A stretch of DNA of 64,000 nucleotides from Rhodospirillaceae bacterium (GTDB taxonomy: Bacteria; Pseudomonadota; Alphaproteobacteria; MPNO01; UBA2964), in assembly GCA_002720855.1 (NCBI GenBank), contig PBIN01000001.1, forward strand, positions 1 through 64,000, in the 5' to 3' direction. How positions within the stretch are numbered: position 1 is the first letter of the stretch; each line of letters begins with the position of its first letter. Shown in pieces: positions 1 to 10,430 of the stretch. Below the pieces are notes generated by a model. The model had not been told where the DNA came from. It did not search any database and saw only the letters and a list, made by a program, of their open reading frames with translations. Position numbers and translations under genes: made by a program.

Positions 1-106
1 TTTGGACAAGCAGACGAAATCTGTTGTCGCTTTCAGTGAAATAACGTGAATTCTCCAAATCAGAAACGCGCTGCCGCAGCGTTTCCCACTCAATAAAAAT
101 GACCAA
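1..106 (-). CDS. PAS-domain sensor protein, N-terminal fragment
   Basis: The minus strand is open from about position 106 to the window edge and ends in a stretch reading ESDNRFRLLVQ. That is the usual beginning of a PAS domain in alphaproteobacterial sensor kinases (family knowledge). The preceding residues, around WETLRQRVSDLENSRYF, look like a short amphipathic lead-in helix. Only about 35 residues are inside the window, so the output domain (kinase, cyclase or other) cannot be known. The start is uncertain: a TTG at 106 is the first conventional codon after an in-frame stop, with no clear ribosome binding site. The gene lies codirectionally downstream of guaA behind an AT-rich gap of about 100 nt (107–209). 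Confidence 0.5.
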   Translation of the reverse strand, partial: MVIFIEWETLRQRVSDLENSRYFTESDNRFRLLVQ

Positions 107-209
107 TTTTATTTAATGATTTCAATTACTTAGTTTTACTTTGAAACTACTTTGAAAGTTAATAATTGTTGTTAAGTAGTTGTTTTAATGTACTTTTATA
201 AGTCGGGTA

Positions 210-1757
210 TTATTCCCATTCGATCGTTCCGGGCGGTTTGGACGTAACATCATAGGTCACCCGATTTATACCGCGCACTTCATTTATGATACGCGTCGCC
301 ACGCGCGATAAAAATGCGTGTTCAAATGGATAGGAATCCGCAGTCATTCCGTCGGTCGAAGTAACGGCACGTAACGCACAAACATAATCATAGGAACGGG
401 CATCTCCCATCACGCCAACTGTGCGCACCGGCAGCAAGACTGCGAAGGCCTGCCATATCTCATCATACAAACCGGCATTACGAATTTCCTCGATATATAT
501 CGCGTCGGCACGGCGAAGTATCGCCAGCCGGTCTTCGGTAATATCGCCTGGCATTCGAATGGCGAGTCCTGGACCGGGAAACGGATGCCGACCGACAAGC
601 TCTTCGGGCAATCCGAGCTCTCGTCCCAAATCTCTAACCTCGTCCTTGAACAATTCACGAAGAGGTTCGACCAACGACATGTTCATTCGTTCTGGAAGGC
701 CGCCGACATTGTGATGGGATTTAATTGTAACGCTCGGTCCGCCCGTGAATGAAACAGACTCAATGACATCAGGGTACAGTGTGCCCTGTGCGAGGAAATC
801 AGCACCGCCAAGTTTCTCAGCCTCTTCCTCAAAGACATCGATAAATGTACCGCCAATGATTTTACGTTTCTGCTCAGGGTCTGAAATTCCCTGAAGCTTA
901 CCGAGAAACATTTCTGCCGCATTGCGATGAACCAGAGGAATATTGTAATGGTCGCGAAATACGGAAACGACCTGCTCTGCCTCACCCTCTCTCAACATTC
1001 CTGTATCAACAAATACACAATGGAGCTGATCGCCTATTGCTTCATGGATCAAAACCGCCGCAACAGAGGAGTCGACACCGCCAGAAAGACCACAAATCAC
1101 ATGACCGTCACCGACTTGTTTACGAATTTTAGCGATTTCCCGTTCCCGAAACGCCGCCATCGTCCAATTTCCCGAACACCCCACGACGCGATGTGTAAAA
1201 TTCCTCAGTAGATCAGCACCACCCGGCGTATGAACAACCTCGGGATGAAACTGAACGGCATAGAATTTTCGATCATCGTCTGCAATCGCAGCAAATGGGG
1301 CATTTTGGCTTACGCCAACTGAACGAAATCCGTCAGGCAAATCGAAAACCGTATCACCATGGCTCATCCACACCTGTTGACGTTCGCCGACATCCCATAG
1401 CCCATCAAACAAAACACATTCATCGGTCACTTCAAGCTCAGCGCGACCAAATTCTTTTTCGTCTGATGGCTCAACAGTACCGCCTAACTGGGCGCACATC
1501 GTTTGCTGGCCGTAACAAATACCGAGAATGGGGATTCCCAACTTATACACATTTTCCGGGGCTTTCGGCCCATTATTCGCTGTCACCGAAGCAGGACCAC
1601 CTGAAAGGATGATCGCCTTCGGATCTAAAATTTCTAGCGCCTTCTCTGCTTTGTTAAAGGGATGAATTTCACAGTAAACGCCATTTTCACGAATCCTCCG
1701 GGCAATTAACTGAGTAACCTGCGAACCGAAATCGAGGATTAAAATTGCGTCAGCCAT
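210..1757 (-). CDS. guaA: GMP synthase (glutamine-hydrolysing)
   Basis: Converts XMP, glutamine and ATP to GMP, the last step of guanine nucleotide synthesis in the cytosol. The 515-residue length is normal for the two-domain bacterial enzyme. The N-terminal class I amidotransferase carries the nucleophile in GICYGQQ (Cys81) and the catalytic His in QFHPEV. The ATP pyrophosphatase domain follows with the P-loop SGGVDSS, and the C-terminal dimerisation domain ends in KPPGTIEWE, as is typical. It is the last gene of a minus-strand run rlmE–guaB–GNAT–guaA, so both GMP-branch enzymes are probably co-transcribed. The ATG at 1757 begins the conserved N-terminus directly. Identification is secure. 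Confidence 0.98.
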   Translation of the reverse strand: MADAILILDFGSQVTQLIARRIRENGVYCEIHPFNKAEKALEILDPKAIILSGGPASVTANNGPKAPENVYKLGIPILGICYGQQTMCAQLGGTVEPSDEKEFGRAELEVTDECVLFDGLWDVGERQQVWMSHGDTVFDLPDGFRSVGVSQNAPFAAIADDDRKFYAVQFHPEVVHTPGGADLLRNFTHRVVGCSGNWTMAAFREREIAKIRKQVGDGHVICGLSGGVDSSVAAVLIHEAIGDQLHCVFVDTGMLREGEAEQVVSVFRDHYNIPLVHRNAAEMFLGKLQGISDPEQKRKIIGGTFIDVFEEEAEKLGGADFLAQGTLYPDVIESVSFTGGPSVTIKSHHNVGGLPERMNMSLVEPLRELFKDEVRDLGRELGLPEELVGRHPFPGPGLAIRMPGDITEDRLAILRRADAIYIEEIRNAGLYDEIWQAFAVLLPVRTVGVMGDARSYDYVCALRAVTSTDGMTADSYPFEHAFLSRVATRIINEVRGINRVTYDVTSKPPGTIEWE

Positions 1758-1802
1758 GGGAGGGGCCTAACAATAAAATCTTAATGTAGTTACTTTGAGT
1801 AC

Positions 1803-2345
1803 TCATGTTCCCGCCGCGTGAGGCAATGATAAAGTTTCGATTTTTGGCCAGCCGTAACCGAATTCATGAATTCTCTTTCCGCCAACCCGACCATCGCGAC
1901 TGGCAATAATCTTTCCGCCCATCGACCCATAAAAAAACCGAGCCGGGTTCTGGCTTAAAACCCAAACCAACAACGACTCATTTCCGTCGTTACCCAAATG
2001 TTTTGCCAATTCAAGAAATAGAGATTTTCCGATTCCTATTCCCTGAAAATCATCGAGGACATAAAGAGCATATATTTCAGCGTCACAATCTGTCTGATTC
2101 CCGCGCTTGCGACCACCGCTACAAAACCCGACAACACCAGCGTCTACGTCGTCCGCCACGTAAACACAGTGGCTGTTCGTTTGGCCTGTTAAAACATGCC
2201 GCCACCAACGGGCTTCATGGTTCTTCGCAGAAAGATTTAATAAAAACTCATCGGCGAGCATTCCTGCATACGCCGAACGCCACGTTTCGACATGTACCTG
2301 CGCTATCGCGGATGCATCTTCGATACGAGCACGCCGTATAATCAT
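1803..2345 (-). CDS. GNAT family N-acetyltransferase
   Basis: A 180-residue GCN5-related acetyltransferase. The N-terminus IIRRARIEDASAIAQVHVETW is the usual first strand and helix of the fold, and the acetyl-CoA pyrophosphate loop is in DDFQGIGIGKSLF. The motif VHVETWRSAYAG is common in small-molecule or antibiotic-type GNATs, but the substrate cannot be inferred. The gene starts 15 nt after the guaB stop and ends 45 nt before guaA, so it sits inside the guanine nucleotide operon. Related genomes often have an RsmB-type rRNA methyltransferase in this interval (from memory), so the GNAT may be a local replacement. A role in nucleotide metabolism is not implied by family. Confidence 0.88.
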   Translation of the reverse strand: MIIRRARIEDASAIAQVHVETWRSAYAGMLADEFLLNLSAKNHEARWWRHVLTGQTNSHCVYVADDVDAGVVGFCSGGRKRGNQTDCDAEIYALYVLDDFQGIGIGKSLFLELAKHLGNDGNESLLVWVLSQNPARFFYGSMGGKIIASRDGRVGGKRIHEFGYGWPKIETLSLPHAAGT

Positions 2346-2360
2346 CGCACAATGCCCCGG

Positions 2361-3833
<1,473 letters not shown>

Positions 3834-3913
3834 CTATCTGCGGTGGGGCGGGATCATACACAACGGGAAAGAGAATCCCAAGGTACGGAGACGAATTTTG
3901 AAAATCAATTTAG

Positions 3914-4597
3914 CTATCCTCGGTATCCTTCTGCGACCAAATAGGTTTCTGGAGATTCTTTTCGACTGGCTGGCGGTTTTACGTGCCGGACATTGTCGAA
4001 TGATTTCTTTAGATCGTTCAACAAATCACGTTCCGCGCCGCCCTGAAATACTTTTACGACGAGAACGCCACCTTTGATGAGATGCTGCCGCGCTACCTCA
4101 ACTGCTATTTCGCATAGCGCCATGGTACGAATATGATCGGTCTGCCTGTGACCGGTGGTCGGCGCCGCCATATCGCTGAGGATGACATCAACTTTCCCGC
4201 CGATTTGCGCCGAAATGACTTCCATCGATTCAGGGTCCGCCATGTCCAGATTGATCACTGTTGCACCATTGACCGGTTCCATACTCAAGACATCGACGGC
4301 AACTATGGTGCTGCTTTTTCCGCAACGCTCAGCGGCGACCTGCGTCCAACCACCAGGGGCCGCACCCAGATCAAGGATTCTCGCTCCCTGTTTCAAAAAT
4401 TTTCGCTGATCGTCGAGCTGACAGAGTTTCCAGGCAGACCGTGATCGATAGCCGGCCCTCTTCGCGTCAGCGACATAGGGATCATTTAATTGCCGCTGGA
4501 GCCAACGGGTGGACGAGGTTTTGCGTCCCCGAGCTGTTTTTACCCTGACGGCCTGGCCTCTTGTTCCGTTTTTTGCTCTGCGACGCGGTTGGCGCAT
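3914..4597 (-). CDS. rlmE: 23S rRNA (uridine-2'-O)-methyltransferase RlmE/FtsJ
   Basis: SAM-dependent 2'-O-methyltransferase of the RrmJ/FtsJ family, which modifies a uridine in the A loop of 23S rRNA (family knowledge). The 227-residue protein has a basic N-terminal extension (RQPRRRAKNGTRGQ), then YRSRSAWKLCQLDDQ and the SAM-binding LDLGAAPGGWTQVA. The conserved K-D-K-E tetrad is visible as the Lys in SAWK, the Asp in DVILSDMAAPTTG, the Lys in VVKVFQGG and a late Glu in PETYLVA. The ATG at 4597 shares its A with the upstream ppx/gppA stop (TGATG), which indicates translational coupling. Confidence 0.95.
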   Translation of the reverse strand: MRQPRRRAKNGTRGQAVRVKTARGRKTSSTRWLQRQLNDPYVADAKRAGYRSRSAWKLCQLDDQRKFLKQGARILDLGAAPGGWTQVAAERCGKSSTIVAVDVLSMEPVNGATVINLDMADPESMEVISAQIGGKVDVILSDMAAPTTGHRQTDHIRTMALCEIAVEVARQHLIKGGVLVVKVFQGGAERDLLNDLKKSFDNVRHVKPPASRKESPETYLVAEGYRG

Positions 4598-5724
4598 CAA
4601 CCAGCCAATTCTTTAGTGACCTGAACCTTACTCGTTGGGACCGCCGAGTGACGACCTTCTACGCTCGTCGCAGCTTCCGGTTGACCTAACACCAATTCAG
4701 ATAGACCAAGTAAAATTCCCTCGCGGACACCGCGGTCCGCGACCCGCAATTTTCCAGCTGGCCAGGTTCTACAAATTGCTTCAAGTACACCGCAACCAGC
4801 AACTACCAACTCCGCCCTGTTACGGCCAACGCAGGCATAGGAAGCGCGTTCCTCAAAAGATGCATTTACGAGATTGCTACACACAGAAAAAACAGCATCA
4901 AAATCCAGCCAGGAACCGTCGACAACTGATCTGTTATAACGTTTTAGACCCATCTTTACGCCAGCAATTGTCGTTACCGTCCCTGCAGTTCCCAGCATTT
5001 GCACTTCTCCACGCTCTATAGCAGCACTAATGCCGTATTGATCATCAAATGGTTGTAGCTGGTTCCTGATATCTTTGACCATTTTTGAATAACTCTCAGG
5101 CGAAATATCAGGTTCTCCATATCGTTCAGTCATCGTGACAACCCCGCATGGCAGGGAGATCCATCCAAGTATTTCCGGTTTACTAGAGGTGGTAAGCTTC
5201 ACCCACAGAATCTCAGCACTTCCGCCGCCAACATCGAAAGTCAAAGCATGAGAAATCTTATGGTCCAGGAGAGGCAAACAACCTGCGAGCGTCAATTCCG
5301 CCTCCTCCCTTGAAGGAATTGTTTCTAACCGTATCCCGATTTCACCTTCTATACGTTCCAGAAACTCGTCACCATTGTGGGCCTGACGACATGCCTCAGT
5401 GGCAATATACCGACCATGGGTCACCTCTCGTCGAACGATGCGCTCCGCACATAAACGAAGGGCTTCTATCGTGCGGTCCATCGCAGCCTCAGAAAGATTG
5501 CCGGAACCTGCAACGCCCTCTCCAAGGCGAACGATGCGCGAGAATCCGTCAATTACTTTAAATCCGTTGGGTTTTGGGTAGGCAATCAACAAACGACAAT
5601 TATTCGTTCCAAGATCAAGGGCTGCGACAATCTTCTTATTGACGCCCTTGGAACGACGCCGACGGCCCATCGCACCACGTCTACGTCCGGCTTTCTTGCC
5701 GGATGTTTGCCTCTTACCGCTCAC
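4597..5724 (-). CDS. Ppx/GppA family exopolyphosphatase/pppGpp phosphohydrolase
   Basis: A 375-residue ASKHA-fold phosphatase. The phosphate-1 motif is AALDLGTNNCRLLIA and the phosphate-2 motif is TFDVGGGSAEILWV. The conserved TEACRQA segment and the late MLGTAGTVTTIAG are also present. Family members hydrolyse inorganic polyphosphate or pppGpp, and sequence alone does not separate the two. The short length (no C-terminal HD-like domain) resembles the two-domain alphaproteobacterial type. About 25 Lys/Arg-rich residues precede the fold, and an internal start is possible. It overlaps rlmE by the TGATG junction and is the first gene of the minus-strand block. Confidence 0.92.
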   Translation of the reverse strand: MSGKRQTSGKKAGRRRGAMGRRRRSKGVNKKIVAALDLGTNNCRLLIAYPKPNGFKVIDGFSRIVRLGEGVAGSGNLSEAAMDRTIEALRLCAERIVRREVTHGRYIATEACRQAHNGDEFLERIEGEIGIRLETIPSREEAELTLAGCLPLLDHKISHALTFDVGGGSAEILWVKLTTSSKPEILGWISLPCGVVTMTERYGEPDISPESYSKMVKDIRNQLQPFDDQYGISAAIERGEVQMLGTAGTVTTIAGVKMGLKRYNRSVVDGSWLDFDAVFSVCSNLVNASFEERASYACVGRNRAELVVAGCGVLEAICRTWPAGKLRVADRGVREGILLGLSELVLGQPEAATSVEGRHSAVPTSKVQVTKELAG

Positions 5725-5901
5725 GTTCTTTCCTTATTTTTGCTGCGACGCTCTAGCGCCTCAGTCCATTTCTTTAGAACTTGATCAGAATGGTACCGCT
5801 ATCGTGCGTACCGGCAAAGGGAAAACGAGTAATTCCTTGTTTGCTGTGATCGCAGTATGTTATGCGTAATTTAATTGATCAGCCGATATGGTCCCCGCCA
5901 T

Positions 5902-5975
5902 TGGGGGATAGTTTAGCGGTAGAACTCGCGGCTCTGACCCGCGCAGCCCTGGGTCGAATCCAGGTCCCCCAGCCA
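5902..5975 (+). tRNA. tRNA-Gln (anticodon CTG)
   Basis: A complete cloverleaf can be folded by eye. The acceptor arms TGGGGGA and TCCCCCA pair over seven bases. The D arm is TAGTTTAGCGGTAGAAC. The anticodon stem CGCGG/CCGCG encloses the loop CTCTGAC with anticodon CTG, and the T arm CCTGG/CCAGG encloses GTCGAAT. The discriminator is G and the CCA end is encoded. The 74-nt length and the leading U are usual for alphaproteobacterial tRNA-Gln. It lies between the divergently oriented ppx/gppA and TPR genes. Confidence 0.96.
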
Positions 5976-6094
5976 TATTTAGAAACGTGGAAGTTTAAAT
6001 TGCTGGCGAGCTGACCCAAATTGGAATTAAAATTACAGTTGCAGGCCAAAAATTAGGAAATGCTGCAATTTGCAGAAGATTTGATCTCAATAAA

Positions 6095-7297
6095 ATGACG
6101 ATTTCGCTGTTAAACAGGTCATTAATTTTTGTTGTTGGTTTGGCCGTTGCCATACTATCGGGTCCTGCCAACCCTGGTTTCGCTAAGAGTAGCGGGTCGA
6201 AAAGCTTCGAGTATTACGAAGACGCTTTAAGACTATTTAACAACAAGGATTATCGCGGTGCGATCATCCAGCTCAAAAACGCCTTACAACAGGACCATAG
6301 AAATCTTTCAGCAAGAGTTTTGCTGGGGGACACCTATTTACGTCTGGGTAATGGCGCAGCTGCCGAACGCCAACTCGTTTTCGCCAAAGCTACCGGCGCG
6401 GATGAATCACTGACCCTAATACCTTTCGGTCGCGCCCTGTTATTACAAGGAAAAAACAAACAGCTCCTAGAAGAAATCAGGCTTGGAGATCGAATACCCA
6501 AATTAAAAGTCGAAGTATTGTTTTTGCGTGGCCAGGCATTTTTAGCCCTCCGTCTGTACCGAAAGTCTGAGAACAGCTTCAGGCAGGCGTTACGGGTCAG
6601 AAAAGATCATCCCCAAACGACGTTAGGATTGGCTCGCCTTTTTCATGAAAAAGGCGACTACAACAAAGCTGAAATTTATATCACTCGCGCGGAACGTCTA
6701 GGGCCACAGGACGCTGACGTCTGGTATACGAAAGGTGAAATTCGTCGCGTACAGCGTAATTTTGCAGCTGCAATCCAGAGCTATAATAAGGCGATACAAC
6801 TGGCTATTCGACATATTCCCGCTCGAAAAAGCCGGGCAGCAACACTCATCGATGTCGGCAGACACAAAGATGCTCTACAGGATGTCCTCTTTATACGGTC
6901 AATATCACCCAGTGATGCGCAGAATAGCTATCTTCACGCTGTCATACTGAACAAACAGGGCAAACATCGGGAAGCCAAGGAAGCCCTCCGTGATGCATCG
7001 CAGGCAATGGATGATTTAGACCCCGATTTTGTTCTCAATCATCCGCCGAGCCTTCTGCTTAGAGGCGTTATCAATTATACGCTCAGACTATTCGATGACG
7101 CGTATGCTTATCTGTCGCGCTACGTCGAAATACGACCCTACCATCCGGCATCAAGAAAAATGCTCGGCGCCATTTTGATAAGGCGGCAGGATTTCGAACA
7201 GGCCATCAAGATTCTGGAACCTGCAACGCGTATGGCAAATCGACGTCGACCGTTCGCAAGCAGCGAAATTTGGTGCAGATGTTGCCGGTATAGGTAG
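6095..7297 (+). CDS. TPR-repeat protein of PrsT type, 3'-truncated
   Basis: Secreted or anchored TPR protein. A signal-like N-terminus (NRSLIFVVGLAVAILSG) is followed by repeats starting at YYEDALRLFNNKDYRGAI and QLKNALQQDHRN. This opening resembles PrsT, the TPR protein of PEP-CTERM/exosortase systems, whose members are roughly 900 residues (family memory). Here recognisable TPR sequence stops at ILEPAT (about nt 7226). The last 20 or so residues are a nonsense read-through in the wrong frame of an RND transporter fragment that begins at 7227. The gene is therefore a chimeric relic that lost at least half its length. No exosortase or PEP-CTERM protein is visible nearby. Any product would be about 380 residues of TPR plus a short foreign tail. 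Confidence 0.8.
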   Translation: MTISLLNRSLIFVVGLAVAILSGPANPGFAKSSGSKSFEYYEDALRLFNNKDYRGAIIQLKNALQQDHRNLSARVLLGDTYLRLGNGAAAERQLVFAKATGADESLTLIPFGRALLLQGKNKQLLEEIRLGDRIPKLKVEVLFLRGQAFLALRLYRKSENSFRQALRVRKDHPQTTLGLARLFHEKGDYNKAEIYITRAERLGPQDADVWYTKGEIRRVQRNFAAAIQSYNKAIQLAIRHIPARKSRAATLIDVGRHKDALQDVLFIRSISPSDAQNSYLHAVILNKQGKHREAKEALRDASQAMDDLDPDFVLNHPPSLLLRGVINYTLRLFDDAYAYLSRYVEIRPYHPASRKMLGAILIRRQDFEQAIKILEPATRMANRRRPFASSEIWCRCCRYR

Positions 7298-8225
7298 CGC
7301 CGTCCAACTCGTCACAAAAGGACTGAAATTCAGCGATTACCGACCGAATGATTCCGATGAAGAAATCGACATTGTTGCCCGGTACCCTGTCCAATGGCGA
7401 ACCATTGATCAACTGGATCAGATACGCGTCCAAACTGAATTGGGCCTAATGCCCATCGGAAATTTCGTAGAAAGAACGGCTCGACCAAAAACGGGCGAAC
7501 TTCAACGCGTCGACGGCAAAAGATCAATGACAGTAAAAGCTGATCTCCTGCCAGGTATTCTAGCTGACAATAAAGTGAAAGAAATTCAGGCATGGTTAGA
7601 GAGTACGAGATTTGACCCAAGGATATCGTTCAAGTTTAAAGGTGAAGACGAAGAACAAAGAAAAGCGGAGACATTCTTAACGACAGCATTTGCCATCGCG
7701 TTGTTCATGATGGCCATCATTCTGGTCACACAGTTCAACAGTTTTTACTCGACCGGCTTGATCCTTTCCGCCGTGATCATGTCCACAATAGGTGTCATGC
7801 TCGGCCTCCTTGCAATTGGACAACCTTTTGGGATTGTCATGAGTGGTATTGGAGTCATTGCCCTGGCCGGGATTGTCGTCAACAACAATATTGTCCTCAT
7901 CGATACGTTCGACCGGTTTCGCGAAGCTGTATCGGACACCAGAAAAGCCATTCTCCTGACTGGGGTTCAGCGTATGCGACCTGTTCTTCTGACAGCGACG
8001 ACGACAATTCTCGGCGTGCTCCCTATGGTAATGCAAACTAATATTGATTTCGCGACGAGAGAGGTCACCTTCGGCGCGCCGTCAACGTAATGGTGGGTTC
8101 AAATTTCAACGGCCATTGCGTTCGGACTAGGATTCGCGACGGTGCTTACATTGATCGTTACACCTTGTGCACTAATGCTTCGTTCGAACGTCGCAAACTG
8201 GCGTAAGAAGAGGGTTCCGGGCTGA
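7227..8225 (+). pseudogene. RND efflux transporter permease, C-terminal remnant with internal stop
   Basis: From 7227 the frame reads RVWQIDVDRSQAAKFGADV, part of the porter region of AcrB/HAE-type RND pumps. It continues through GLMPIGNFVERTA to the membrane half, with FAIALFMMAIILVTQFNSF, GIGVIALAGIVVNNNIVLID and RMRPVLLTATTTILGVLPM. Everything before this point (roughly the first two thirds of a pump of about 1,000 residues) is absent. An in-frame TAA at 8088–8090 sits where family members read GAPSTQWW (CAA). Beyond it the frame continues intact, as WWVQISTAIAFGLGFATVL, to a TGA at 8225. The pump is thus broken by a 5' deletion fused to the TPR gene and by a nonsense mutation, and cannot work. 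Confidence 0.85.
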
Positions 8226-8286
8226 CTTATTCCTAACCGCGTTAAACCGAGTTCCGCCCTTGACGGACACCCACTTGCCGAAAACA

Positions 8287-9888
8287 ATGCGCCGTCAAAT
8301 TTCAACCTTCGAGGCAACTGTGGCGCATCAATTTACCCAGCCGGAACTGGCTATTCCGTTTCAATCTATCCGTGGCGTACTGGATAAATACCGAAACGAA
8401 CAACCCGAAAAAATCGCGCTATACGACCTGGAACAGGATCGCTCCATTAGTTGGGGTAAGCTCGCAGATACGTCTGAACAGATCGCGAGATATCTAATTT
8501 CCCGCGGTATAAAAAAGGGGGACCGGATCGGTCTGCTTTCAGATGAAAGCCTGGACAAGATGATTATCTGGATGGGCATTTGGCGGCTTGGGGCAGTAGT
8601 TTGCCCGCTAAATGTCGAGATCAATGCCTCTCATATAAAAGAACTTTTGCAATCAATCGGACCGAAGCTAACTCTGTGGCATTCCGATCTGGATGGTTCA
8701 GCACTAACGGATGGTGTGGCTGGCGATGTTATGCGGTTCGATAACTGGCAAGCGGATTCGCCGTCTACCACGGATATCACTGAGTTCTTTAATGCGGTCG
8801 CACAAGCCGACAAGAATATCAAAATTGAAAGCGAAAATGGACCCGATGATCTTTCCTGCATATTTTGTACATCCGGAACAACTTCGCGGCCAAAATGCGT
8901 TGTCTATGACCACATGGCTTATTGGCTCAACGGACTGAATACGATTGATTTTTTGGGCCTTACTGCCGATGATCGAACGCTCGAATATCGCTCCTTTGGC
9001 TGGAATTCAGCTCAAGTCCTCAGCTTGATGCCCTGGATCGAAACAGGGCTATCCATGTACATGGCACCACGTTTTTCGCGTAGCAGATTCTTCGAATGGA
9101 TAAAACAGCATGAGCTGACATTTGCGGCCGGAGTGCCGACCGTCGTCAATATGCTTCTGAACGAACCCACCGGTGTCACAGCAGACGATATTCCGTCTCT
9201 TCGGTTGATGACTTGCTCAACGGCTCCCTTGTCGCCAGAGCAATGGAAGCAGTTTGAAGAAATGTACGGTGTAACACTTCTGCAACTGTACGGGATGTCG
9301 GAAGCTGGATGGATTTGCGGAAACCGTCATTACAAACGGCAAATGGGAACTGTTGGACCGCCTGCCAAACATCAGGAATTTCTTATTGTCGATTCCGAAG
9401 AGCAAGGTTGCCCAACAGGAACAGAAGGCGAGGTTACGATCGGTGGCCCGCAAACCTGCGTTGCCACAATCTCCCCCGAAGGCGAATGGGAGGATCAAAG
9501 GGACGTTCGCATGCGGACGGGTGATTTGGCGATTATAGATGAGGAAGGCTTTGTTCGCGTAACAGGGAGAACAAAAGATCTTATCATCCGCGGCGGCGTA
9601 AACATCGCGCCTCTGGAAATCGACAATGTTCTTATGAGCCATCCCCAAATTCGCGAAGCCGCAGCGATTGGAATACCAGATAAAATTTATGGCGAAGAAG
9701 TGGCCTGTTATGTTGTCGCCAAACCTGGCGAACAGGTTTCCACTGACGGGATACTGGCTCACTGCGGCGAAGCATTACCAGAATTCAAGACACCCAAAAA
9801 AGTCTATCTTGTCGATACCTTACCAAAATCGGATCGGGGCAAAGTTCTACGGGATGACCTCAAAAAACTTTGGGCCGAAACGAATTAA
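8287..9888 (+). CDS. AMP-forming acyl-CoA synthetase/ligase
   Basis: ANL-superfamily adenylating enzyme that activates a carboxylic acid to its CoA thioester through an acyl-AMP. The phosphate-binding motif is FCTSGTTSRPKCVVYDH, where SRPK replaces the more common GxPK. A5 is LYGMSEAGW, A7 is MRTGDLAIID, A8 is GRTKDLIIRGGVNIAPLEID, and the catalytic Lys is in PKSDRGKVLRDDL near the C-terminus. The substrate is unknown; the sequence resembles fatty, aryl or carnitine-type ligases. The frame opens at a TTG (8260), but the ATG at 8287 is chosen; neither has a good ribosome binding site. It begins about 60 nt after the broken RND pump. Confidence 0.9.
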   Translation: MRRQISTFEATVAHQFTQPELAIPFQSIRGVLDKYRNEQPEKIALYDLEQDRSISWGKLADTSEQIARYLISRGIKKGDRIGLLSDESLDKMIIWMGIWRLGAVVCPLNVEINASHIKELLQSIGPKLTLWHSDLDGSALTDGVAGDVMRFDNWQADSPSTTDITEFFNAVAQADKNIKIESENGPDDLSCIFCTSGTTSRPKCVVYDHMAYWLNGLNTIDFLGLTADDRTLEYRSFGWNSAQVLSLMPWIETGLSMYMAPRFSRSRFFEWIKQHELTFAAGVPTVVNMLLNEPTGVTADDIPSLRLMTCSTAPLSPEQWKQFEEMYGVTLLQLYGMSEAGWICGNRHYKRQMGTVGPPAKHQEFLIVDSEEQGCPTGTEGEVTIGGPQTCVATISPEGEWEDQRDVRMRTGDLAIIDEEGFVRVTGRTKDLIIRGGVNIAPLEIDNVLMSHPQIREAAAIGIPDKIYGEEVACYVVAKPGEQVSTDGILAHCGEALPEFKTPKKVYLVDTLPKSDRGKVLRDDLKKLWAETN

Positions 9889-9986
9889 GAAAGTCAAACC
9901 GCAAGCCCTCCTCCCTTAACGCAATCTTAAGGCCGGTTAATTAGGAAAGTTGAAACTTCCTGAGGTTACAAAATGACGTCAGTAAC

Positions 9987-10430
9987 ATGACTGAACCCGT
10001 ACAAAACCTGGAAAGCGATATGCCGGAAAACGAACTTCCGATGTTGCTGTCATCCCATTGCATGCCGATACCGGCGACATTTCGATTCAATTGCTTCGAA
10101 ACAATTTTCGATGCCGCTATTAGGCGATCTCCAGAGGGCGGCTCACAGATGGTTGTTCGCGGCCAGCTCGGTGACCTTCCTTTTACTGTTGAATCTAAAG
10201 AAGTCAGGCGCCAACTAACTCAAATTGTCGATGCCAGTGCACAAATACCATACGCGGAAATATCTTTGGACCGGACACAATCGATAATTGTTCGCGGCCA
10301 GGTGGCATTCAATGGGATTCCCACTCCCGCGGAAGTCGCCGCTGGTGCAACAGTTATAACGGTCGCGATCAAACCAATATGCGACCTCATCAACGGCTGC
10401 AGAACTTCTGCCGCCGAAGCTGACGCCTAA
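9987..10430 (+). CDS. hypothetical protein
   Basis: I do not recognise this 147-residue protein. It has no signal peptide or membrane segment. The middle (residues 45–110) looks like a small alpha/beta domain with repeated strand-like segments (SQMVVRGQLGDLPFTVES, RTQSIIVRGQVAFNG) in which VVRGQ and IVRGQ recur about 50 residues apart, suggesting an internal duplication. It lies 98 nt after the acyl-CoA ligase. Its TAA overlaps the stop of the convergent LysM gene by four bases (CTAA). Length and codon use look like a real gene, but no function is assigned. Confidence 0.6.
   Translation: MTEPVQNLESDMPENELPMLLSSHCMPIPATFRFNCFETIFDAAIRRSPEGGSQMVVRGQLGDLPFTVESKEVRRQLTQIVDASAQIPYAEISLDRTQSIIVRGQVAFNGIPTPAEVAAGATVITVAIKPICDLINGCRTSAAEADA

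Noticed and set aside
6095-7297. Exosortase/PEP-CTERM system locus
   Set aside because: Only the truncated PrsT-like gene is present; no exosortase gene or PEP-CTERM substrate was seen in the window.
9217-9762. 181-residue minus-strand ORF inside the acyl-CoA ligase
   Set aside because: Antisense shadow of a strongly conserved ANL ligase; the translated sequence has no family features.
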